Below, piece after piece: positions 1 to 7,400 of a stretch of DNA of 24,154 bases. The notes beneath the pieces were generated by a model. That model did not search any database. It was given only the letters and a program-made list of their open reading frames with translations, and had not been told where the DNA came from. Source of the stretch: Anaerolineae bacterium. Lineage in GTDB: Bacteria; Chloroflexota; Anaerolineae; B4-G1. Where the stretch lies: positions 1 through 24,154 of the forward strand of contig JALWUZ010000169.1 in the NCBI GenBank assembly GCA_027079895.1, read 5' to 3'. The position numbers and the translations under genes are program-made. Position 1 is the stretch's first letter. Each line of letters starts with the position of its first letter.

Positions 1-1999
1 GATGACGGTGGACGGGCCGCGCCTCGCCTGGCGTCTCCCGTCGCTGCCGGCGCGGAGCGGCGGGCAGGCCATCCTGACGGCGACCGTCCACGCCGCGCTC
101 TACTCCAACATCACCGGCACGGCGGCCATCGCCGGGCAGCCGGGCGACCCCCACCCGGCCGACAACCGCGCCGTCGAAACGACCACCGTCATCACCACGC
201 CGATCATCACCATCTGGGGGACGGTCTTCCAGGACGCGAACGGCAACGGCCGCCGGGACGCGACGGAGCCCGGCCTGCCCGACGTGACGGTCTCGTTGAG
301 CCACCTGGTCACAGCGACGACGGACTCCACCGGCCGGTACCTCTTCACCACGACGGTGGACGGGCCCTACACCGTCATCGAGACGGATCCCACCGCCTAC
401 GTCCCCGGCGAACGCTCGCCGCAGGACGTCTACGTCTACTTTTCAACGACCGCCAATCGGGTACACGTGGACGCGCTGCGCGGGCACACCTATCGGGTGG
501 ACTTCGGGGAGGCGGCCTCCGGCGTCGGCTTCGCCGCCATCTACGGCACCGTTTTCGCCGACCGGGACGGCGACGGGCGGCAGGACGCCGACGAGCCCGG
601 ACTGGCCGGAGTGCTCGTCTCCTCGGCGGAGGGGACGGCGACGACCGACGTTTACGGGCGGTACACCCTCTCGACGACGGTCATCGGCATCGGCGGCGCG
701 GCGGAGACAGACCCGCCGGGGTACTTCTCCACCACACCGAACACCGTCCACCTGGCCGTCTCCGTCGGTCACGGGTACGCCGTGGACTTCGGCGACGCGC
801 CGGAGGGGGTGGATTTCGCCACCGTCTACGGCACGGTGTTCGAGGATCTCAACGACAATCAACTGTACGATTGGGACGAAGCGGGACTTTCCGGCGTCGC
901 CCTCACGCTGTGGGCCGGCTCCGCCGCCCTCGTGCTGACGACCGATTCCTGGGGCGGGTACGCCTTCTCGACGACCGTCGCCGGGCCGCTCACCTTGCGG
1001 GAGTTCGACCCGGCGGGGTACGACTCCACCACCCCCAACGAGGTGACGCTGTCGCTGACGCCGGGGCACGGCCAGGGGGTGGACTTCGGCGACGTGCAAC
1101 TGGAGCAGACCTGCCGGGCGGACATCTACGAGGACGACGACCGCCCGGAGCAGGCCCGGACGTTCGTCATCGGCACGATTCAGTCCCACCAGTTCTGCGA
1201 CGACGACGCCGATTGGGTGCGCTTCACGGCGCGGCCGGGGGGCGTCTACACCATCACCACCATCGCGTGGGGGGAGCGGGCCGACACCGTCCTGGCCCTC
1301 TTCGACGCCGACGGGCGCACGCTGTTGGACTACAACGACGACTACGGCGGCGCGGTGGACTACTCCTCCCGCATCGTCCGGCGGGTGCGACGGGGCGGGG
1401 TGCGGTACGTGCGCATCACCAACGGCGGCGGGCTGACAGGCCATCTGACCGGCTACGGCCTGCTGATTGAAGGAGACCTCACCAACGCGCTCTACCTGCC
1501 GCTGGTGGTGCGGGGTAGCAGCGCGGCGAGTATGCGCCAGGAGCCGTTGGGAACGATCGTCCACTCCTGCCCCGACGAGTACGAAGTGGACGACACCTGG
1601 GAGCAGGCGCGGGGAATCACCGCCGGCGAGACCCAGGTCCACTCCTTCGACAGCGACCCCAGCCGGCACGCCGCCGACAAGGATTTCGTCTTCTTCGACG
1701 TGGTGACGAAGTGCGTCGTCACCTTCGAGATTCTGCCGCCGGCCGGGACCGGTTCGCTGGCCGGCCGCTGGGTGGAGATGGCTCTGTACGACGCGGAGGG
1801 GAACGGCCTGGGAGTGATGGCGGTCGGCGGCCTGCGTCACCTGGCGGCGCAGGCCGGGCGGTACTACCTGGGGCTTTCGCCGGTGGCGGGAGTGGGGTAC
1901 GGCTGCGTGGACGAGGTGGGCTATCGGCTGCGGATGCTGGTGGAACCGGCGCGGCTCCTGTACCTGCCGGTGGTGCTGCGGGGAGGGGGCTCATCCTGA
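1..1999 (+). CDS. Secreted surface protein with SdrD-B-like repeats and PPC-like domains (5' partial)
   Basis: Predicted extracellular or cell-surface protein. The reading frame is open to the left edge, and the first visible Met lies inside what looks like the end of a DUF11/CARDB-type beta-sandwich (W-x-LPSLPARSGG followed by D-x-x-PADN). The true start and signal peptide are therefore outside the window. Counting from that Met (base 2), residues 71-364 hold three tandem SdrD-B-like beta domains, each starting with [WY]GTVF and an acidic loop such as DANGNGRRDATEPG, which is typical of calcium-binding Sdr repeats. Residues about 370-490 and 520-648 resemble bacterial pre-peptidase C-terminal (PPC) domains (EDDDRPEQAR and YEVDDTWEQAR openings). 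YLPLVVR (498-504) and YLPVVLR (654-660) match a short motif common in Chloroflexota exported proteins. No catalytic domain is visible in this part. The stop overlaps the next start by one base (TGATG). The role is probably structural or adhesive, which is inference. Confidence 0.85.
   Translation, partial: MTVDGPRLAWRLPSLPARSGGQAILTATVHAALYSNITGTAAIAGQPGDPHPADNRAVETTTVITTPIITIWGTVFQDANGNGRRDATEPGLPDVTVSLSHLVTATTDSTGRYLFTTTVDGPYTVIETDPTAYVPGERSPQDVYVYFSTTANRVHVDALRGHTYRVDFGEAASGVGFAAIYGTVFADRDGDGRQDADEPGLAGVLVSSAEGTATTDVYGRYTLSTTVIGIGGAAETDPPGYFSTTPNTVHLAVSVGHGYAVDFGDAPEGVDFATVYGTVFEDLNDNQLYDWDEAGLSGVALTLWAGSAALVLTTDSWGGYAFSTTVAGPLTLREFDPAGYDSTTPNEVTLSLTPGHGQGVDFGDVQLEQTCRADIYEDDDRPEQARTFVIGTIQSHQFCDDDADWVRFTARPGGVYTITTIAWGERADTVLALFDADGRTLLDYNDDYGGAVDYSSRIVRRVRRGGVRYVRITNGGGLTGHLTGYGLLIEGDLTNALYLPLVVRGSSAASMRQEPLGTIVHSCPDEYEVDDTWEQARGITAGETQVHSFDSDPSRHAADKDFVFFDVVTKCVVTFEILPPAGTGSLAGRWVEMALYDAEGNGLGVMAVGGLRHLAAQAGRYYLGLSPVAGVGYGCVDEVGYRLRMLVEPARLLYLPVVLRGGGSS
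212..1093 (+). repeat. Three tandem SdrD-B-like repeat units (protein level)
   Basis: Three units of roughly 90-100 residues follow one another (protein residues 71-170, 179-265 and 275-364 of the partial surface protein). Each opens with GTVF, continues with an acidic Asp/Asn-rich loop and EPGL or EAGL, has a TTD-x-x-G-[RG]Y strand, and closes with [RAG]VDFG[ED]. The first unit carries a longer insertion before its STTANRVH segment. The units have diverged clearly at DNA level, so the duplication is old. Confidence 0.8.
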
Positions 2000-2643
2000 T
2001 GCTCGAATTCATCATCTTCGACCTGGACGAGACGCTGTACCCCCGCGCCGACGGGCTGATGATCGAGGTCGGGCGGCGCATTCAGGAGTGGCTGCAACGC
2101 CGCTTCTCCCTGACGCCGGAGGAGGCCGTCGCCATGCGGCGGTATCACTATACCCACTACGGCACCACCTTGAGCGGCCTCATCGTCGAGCACCACCTCG
2201 CCCCCGCCGAGGTTCACGACTACCTGCGTTTCGTCCACGATGTGCGGGTCACGGAGTACGTCTCCCCCAACCCCGCGCTGGCGGCGATGCTGGACTCCAT
2301 CCCGCTGCGGAAGGCGGTCTACACCAACGCGACGGTGGAGTACGCCCGACGGGTGCTGCGGGCTTTGGGGGTCGCCGACCGGTTCGAGCGGCTCATCGGC
2401 ATCGAGGAGGTGGGGCTGCTCAGCAAGGTCTATCGGGAGGCCTACGAGCGGGCTCTCGAACGGCTGGGTGCGCCGGGGCGGGCCTGCGTCATGGTCGAGG
2501 ATACCCCCGTCAACCTGCGCTCGGCCAAGTCGGTGGGGATGACGACGGTACTCGTGGGGAAGGAGCCGGTGCCGGAGGCGGATTTCGTCGTCGCGCGGGT
2601 GCTGGACGTGGCCGACGTGGTGCGCCCCCTGGTCGAGAAGTGA
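1999..2643 (+). CDS. HAD-family hydrolase, pyrimidine 5'-nucleotidase-like
   Basis: A 214-residue cytosolic haloacid-dehalogenase-fold phosphatase. Motif I is FDLDETLYP, with nucleophile Asp8 and acid/base Asp10. Motif II is VYTNAT (Thr109). Lys143 (LLSKVYREAY) fits motif III, and MVEDTP (Glu167, Asp168) fits the Mg-binding motif IV. The LYP after motif I and the YGTTLSGL segment (54-61) are typical of the Sdt1/Phm8-like pyrimidine 5'-nucleotidase group, which removes phosphate from nucleoside monophosphates. The helical cap lies between motifs I and II, as in subfamily IA. The substrate cannot be proven from sequence, and another small phosphomonoester is possible. The ATG shares its A with the upstream stop codon, and a G-rich stretch (GGGAGGGGG) sits about 9 bases before it, so translational coupling to the surface-protein gene is likely. 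Why these two genes are linked is not evident. Confidence 0.85.
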   Translation: MLEFIIFDLDETLYPRADGLMIEVGRRIQEWLQRRFSLTPEEAVAMRRYHYTHYGTTLSGLIVEHHLAPAEVHDYLRFVHDVRVTEYVSPNPALAAMLDSIPLRKAVYTNATVEYARRVLRALGVADRFERLIGIEEVGLLSKVYREAYERALERLGAPGRACVMVEDTPVNLRSAKSVGMTTVLVGKEPVPEADFVVARVLDVADVVRPLVEK

Positions 2644-2644
2644 G

Positions 2645-2672
2645 AAAGGGCCGACGCTGACGTCGGCCCTTT
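2645..2672. terminator. Bidirectional intrinsic terminator hairpin
   Basis: A perfect 12-bp inverted repeat (AAAGGGCCGACG, loop CTGA, CGTCGGCCCTTT) lies directly after the stop of the HAD gene and before the end of the convergent minus-strand gene. The GC-rich core is flanked by A and T runs of three to four bases, so it can act as a Rho-independent terminator in both directions, although the U tract is short. It is the only strong hairpin I found between genes and marks the boundary between the two transcription units. Confidence 0.8.
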
Positions 2673-2696
2673 TCGTTCGCCGGCACAGGACACCGG

Positions 2697-4376
2697 TCAC
2701 GAGGGGTCGTTGGCCCGCTTGAGAATCTCGTCCAGCAACTCCTCGTCGGTGAACGAGCCTTTCTCCATCAACATCTCGATCTGGCCGCTCAACCGGGCCC
2801 GCTCGTCGGCGGTCAACTCTTTGGCCGTGATGACGATGACCGGGATGTCGCTGGTCTCATCATCCGACTTGAGGGCTTCCAACACGCCGAAGCCGTCCAC
2901 CCCCGGCATCATCAAGTCGAGCAGGATGAGGTCGGGGTGCTCCCGCCGCGCCAGTTCGATACCGGAGGCCCCGTCGTCCGCCTCGAAAATGCGGTAATCC
3001 CCCCGCGTCTGCAAAATGCGCCGCAACAGGAGCCGCGCCTTCGGGTCGTCCTCGACGATGGCGATGCTCTGCACCCGCTCGTCGAGGTGGCCCAGCGTCC
3101 CCAACAGCCCCTCGTTCACCGAGACCGACGGCGTTTCGGGCACCTCCACCGTGCGGGCCCACTCGTCCCCCAGGAGGTGCTTCTCGACCGGGAAGGTGTG
3201 GCCGGAGCAGTTCACCACCACCACCTCGTCCCGCTTGATCACTCCGGTACTGAGCAGTTTGAACAACCCGGCGAAGGCCGCCGCCGCCGCCGGTTCCATC
3301 GAGATGCCGTCCAACTTCGCCATCACGTGCATAGCGCGGAAAGTCTCCTCATCGGTGACGGCCTCGAAGGCCCCGCCGTGCTCCCGGATGACCCGCGAAA
3401 GGAAGGAGTAGGCCGGGCCGGGGCTGCCGGTGGCGATGGTGATGACCAGCGTCTGCGGGTTGAGCACCGGTTCCGCCTCGTCCAGCCCTTTCTTGAACGA
3501 GTTGACCATTGGGGCGCAGCCTGCGGCCTGGATACAGGCCAACTTGGGCATCTTGTCCACCAGGCCCAACTTCATCATCTCCTCGTAGGCCCGCCAGACT
3601 CCCACCGGCCCCATCCCCCCGCTGACCGCCTGGATGTACCAGTCGGGGGCCCGCCAGGGCGTCTCCCCCTCCCCAATCAGGAGCGGCAGTTGCTCGGCCA
3701 TCTCGAAGGCGACGGTCTTCATCGCCTCGCGGGCCGCGATGCCCCGAATCCCCCGGTCAATGAACATATTTTTCCGCGCGGCGAAGTCAGCGGCCACCTT
3801 TTTGGTCTGGTCGTAGGTGGCGGTCACTTTGACGACCTCGCTGCCGTAGAGGGCGACTTCCCGCATCTTCTCCGGCGGCACCAGGCTAGTGAGGAAAGCC
3901 CACATCTTTATGCCCGCCAGGGCGGAGTAGGCGGAGTAGGAGATGGCGACGTTGCCGGTGGAGGCGACGATCGCCTCGGTGATCCCCTGTTCCTTCATCA
4001 GCGAGATCGCCAGCGACGCCTGCCGGTCTTTGAAGGAGCCGGTCGGGCCCTGCCGCTCGTCCTTGAAGTAGATGTGGGGTGCGCCCAGCATCAGCCCCAA
4101 GTTGGTGGCGTGGAGCAACGGCGTCCCTCCCTCCCCCATCGTCACCTTGTTGGCGTCGTCCCGCAGAGGGAGCAGTTCCCGATACCGCCACATATCGAAG
4201 GGGCGTTTTTGCAACACGGCGGGCCACAGTTCCCGCACGGCGTCGTAGTCGTACACGGCGTCAATCCACTGCCCGCCGCATTTCTCGCATGCTCTCAGCG
4301 GCCCGGTGTACGGGACGCGATGGCCACATTGGGCACACTCCAGCCAGACCCGATGTTTGAACGCAGTGTCGGACAT
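2697..4376 (-). CDS. Threonine-synthase-like PLP enzyme fused to a response-regulator receiver domain
   Basis: A 559-residue two-part protein. Residues 1-410 form a fold-type II PLP enzyme closest in motif pattern to threonine synthase. There is an N-terminal zinc ribbon (Cys14, Cys17, Cys30, Cys33), GEGGTPL (81-87), and GPTGSFKDR with Lys116 as the expected Schiff-base lysine. ASTGNVA (138-144) should contact the cofactor, and SGGMGP (252-257) sits where the phosphate-binding glycine loop is expected. Threonine synthase makes threonine from O-phosphohomoserine. The Gly for the usual Asn before PTGSFKDR leaves room for another substrate. After a roughly 25-residue linker, residues 436-556 are a complete CheY-like receiver with acidic pocket Glu442/Asp443/Asp444, phospho-acceptor Asp487 in LLDLMMP, Thr517 and Lys539. 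The frame runs through the junction without interruption. The ATG has AGGAAGG four bases upstream, 30 bases after the hybrid-kinase stop. Coupling to that kinase is inference. Confidence 0.9.
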   Translation of the reverse strand: MSDTAFKHRVWLECAQCGHRVPYTGPLRACEKCGGQWIDAVYDYDAVRELWPAVLQKRPFDMWRYRELLPLRDDANKVTMGEGGTPLLHATNLGLMLGAPHIYFKDERQGPTGSFKDRQASLAISLMKEQGITEAIVASTGNVAISYSAYSALAGIKMWAFLTSLVPPEKMREVALYGSEVVKVTATYDQTKKVAADFAARKNMFIDRGIRGIAAREAMKTVAFEMAEQLPLLIGEGETPWRAPDWYIQAVSGGMGPVGVWRAYEEMMKLGLVDKMPKLACIQAAGCAPMVNSFKKGLDEAEPVLNPQTLVITIATGSPGPAYSFLSRVIREHGGAFEAVTDEETFRAMHVMAKLDGISMEPAAAAAFAGLFKLLSTGVIKRDEVVVVNCSGHTFPVEKHLLGDEWARTVEVPETPSVSVNEGLLGTLGHLDERVQSIAIVEDDPKARLLLRRILQTRGDYRIFEADDGASGIELARREHPDLILLDLMMPGVDGFGVLEALKSDDETSDIPVIVITAKELTADERARLSGQIEMLMEKGSFTDEELLDEILKRANDPS

Positions 4377-4406
4377 AACGCCTTCCTCTCTCCCCCCCTG
4401 AACGGT

Positions 4407-7400
4407 TCAGTTCGACGGTGACTGGGCCTTCTCGGCCGCCGTGATTCGGTCCAGCGCGGCGGCGACATCGGCCAGCAATTCCTGTTGTCTGAAGAGCCCC
4501 TTTTGCAGCAAAGCCTCTACCCCCTGATTGAGTTTCTCTCGCTCTTCGGGGGTCAGGTCTTTGGCAGTGACGACGATGATGGGGATGGAACGGGTCTCCG
4601 GGTCGGCCTTGATGGACTCCAACACGGCGAAACCGTCAATCTCCGGCATCATCAGGTCGAGGGTGATGATGTCGGGATGTCGCTCCTTCACCAGCAAAAT
4701 CGCTTCCTCGCCTCCGGCGGCTTCGATGACCTCGTACCCGTCCAGGTTCTCGATCAGCCGGCGGAGCAGGGCGCGGTCATCGTCGTTATCATCCACCACC
4801 AGCACCAGATGAGTTTCCGCGGTGCGGTCGAGCCGCTCCAACGCCCGCACCAGGTCATCTTCGAGGATCGGCTTGATGAGGTAGTCGGAAGCCCCCATGC
4901 TCAAACCCTTGTCCTTCTCGCTGACGATGGAGCAGACGATGACCGGGATGTGCCGGGTGGCGGGGTCCGATTTCAACTCCTGCATCACCGTCCAGCCGTC
5001 CGCGTCGGGCATCAGCACGTCCAGGGTGATGGCGAAGGGCTGCAACTGCCGCGCCCGTTCGAGCACCGCCGTGCTGTCGGTGATACCGACGACCTGATAG
5101 CCGTGCTTGCCCAGATAGCGGCGGAAGAGGGTGATGACGCCGGCATCGTCGTCCACGCAGAGCACCAACTTCCTGCCGGCTTCCACCGGCGGCTCGGCAA
5201 CGGTCGGGGACGCCTTTTTCTTCTTCTTGGGCTCCTCCGGCTCCTCGCCGGGAGGCGGCGGCCCCTCGACCGGCAACTCCACGTAGAAAGTGCTCCCCTC
5301 TCCCAGCGTGCTCTCCACCCAAATGCGCCCGCCGTGCATCTCCACGAAGTGGCGGGAGATGGAAAGTCCCAAGCCGGTGCCGCCGGCCCGGCGGGTGCTG
5401 GAGCCATCCACCTGGGTGAACTCCTCGAAGATGGTGTCTATCTTGTCCGGTGGTATGCCGATGCCGCTGTCGGCCACCGCCAGCAGGACGCGGTTTTCCT
5501 CCTTGTTGTAGGTGGCCTCGATGCGGATGAACCCCTCCTCGGTGAACTTGGCCGCGTTCCCCACCAAGTTGAGGAGCACCTGCCGGATGCGGCGGGAGTC
5601 CGCCCGCACGATGGGCAGATCCGGCGCGACGACCTGCTGCAACTCGATCGGCTTGTCCTTGACCAGCGCGATGGCGGTGGACATGACGCCCTTGATGATG
5701 TCCCGCAAGTCGGTGTCCTCGAAGGAAAGTTCCATCTTCCCGGCTTGAATCTTGGAGATGTCCAGGATGTCGTTGATGAGCCCCAGCAGGTGCTGCCCGC
5801 TGTCGTAGACCGCCTGCAAGTCGGTGCGCTGCATGTCGGTGAGCGGGCCGTCAATCCCCTTGAGGATGACGCGGGAGAAGCCGATGATGGAGTTGAGCGG
5901 CGTCCGCAACTCGTGGGACATGTTCGCCAGGAACTGGCTCTTGAGCCGGTCCATCTCCTTCAACCGCTCGGCGGTGTGGATGGCTTCCTGGTACAGCCGT
6001 GCGTTCTCCAATGCCACGCTCAGGTTGGCCCCGACCACTTCGACGAAATCCGCTATGCCCGGTGGGTCGTCGTCCATCAAAGCGACCACCAGCACGCCCA
6101 GCAGCCGGTCCCGGCTCAGCAGGGGCACGTAAATGCCGACCTTGATTCCCAATTTCTGAGCCATCATCTGGGTATAGGGCCCCAAATGGTCGGCCAGGGG
6201 GCGCAGGCGAGCCGGCGACTGCCGGTCTATGACCTCCTCGAACAGAGCGGGAGCCATCTCACGGGTGATACGCGCCTCCGGCGGGACCGGCACATCATCC
6301 CCTCGGTCGTTGTGAATGGCGACCGGACGCAACGCCTCTTCATCTTCGCTCCAGACGAACAGGGCTGACGGGCGGTTCAGACGCCGGGAGATGACCTCGC
6401 CGGCCTGGTGGAGCAACTCACCGGGGTCGAGGGAGGTGCTGGCGGCGTGGAGCACTTCGTTGATGAGGGCCCGCCGGGAAGCCTCCTCCCGCACCGCGCG
6501 GAACAGACGGGCGTTAGCGATGGCGGCGGCCAACTGGTCGGCCAGCGTTTGCAGCACCGCCACATCGTCCTCGGTGAAGGCCGCCACGCGCGTGGACTGG
6601 ACATCCAGCACGCCGATGACCCGTCCGCGCACCCGGAGCGGCAGCCCCATCTCCGAGTGAGTGTCGGGAAGGTCGGGGTTGGCGAAGTGAACGGCGTCCT
6701 TGCCCACGTCCAGGGCGATGTGCGGCTCACCGGTGGCGGCCACCTTGCCGACGATGCCGACTTTGCCGACCCGCAGTTTGTGACCCCGCGCCAGCATGCG
6801 CTGCCCCCCCTCCGACGAGGCGGCCTGCAACACGGCGTACTCCCCGGCCTCGTCCAGAAGGAACACGCCGGCGTGGTAGAAGCCGAACTGTTCGGAGATG
6901 AGATGCACCGTCTCGTTCAGCAGTTGCTCGACATCCAGGATCGAGGTGGCGTCCCGCGCCACCTCGGCGGCGGCGGCCAACTGGGCCGCCCGGCGTTGGG
7001 CCTCCTCGAACAGACGGGCGTTCTCCATCGCCAGGGCCAACTGGTCGGCGACGGCGGTGGCCATCTCGATCTCATCCTGTGTCCACTGCCGCTCCTCGTC
7101 CAACTCCTGCAAGTCCAGCACCCCGATGACCTCGTCCCGCAGTTTGACGGGCACCACCAACGCCGACCGAGGCACGGCTTGAGCCGCTTCCCCTTCCACA
7201 ATCGAACTGAGGTCGGACAACGCCAACGGAGCCTCCTGCTCCAGAGCCAGGTCCATCTCCGGCGTCCGGTCGGCCGGCAGCGGCGGGACGCCCAGCCCCC
7301 GGTACTCCGCCTGGAGGTCGGCCCGCCGTCCGATGAGCCGTTCCCACTCCTTCGAGACGTAGTACCTCTGAATCGCCCGCACCTCTTCCAGGGCCCGCTG

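Noticed and set aside
443..1840. Long minus-strand open frame opposite the surface protein
   Set aside because: The product is repetitive Val/Gly/Arg/His sequence without motifs, while the plus-strand frame has clear Sdr and PPC features.
3040..3150. Possible missed stop or frameshift separating the PLP enzyme from the receiver
   Set aside because: I followed the frame from the enzyme end (EKHLLGDEWARTVEVP) through the linker to SIAIVEDD with no stop and no shift. Both halves read well in the same frame.
2937..4421. Long plus-strand open frame opposite the PLP-receiver fusion
   Set aside because: No recognisable domain, biased composition, and it crosses the start of the clear minus-strand gene. 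Treated as a shadow.
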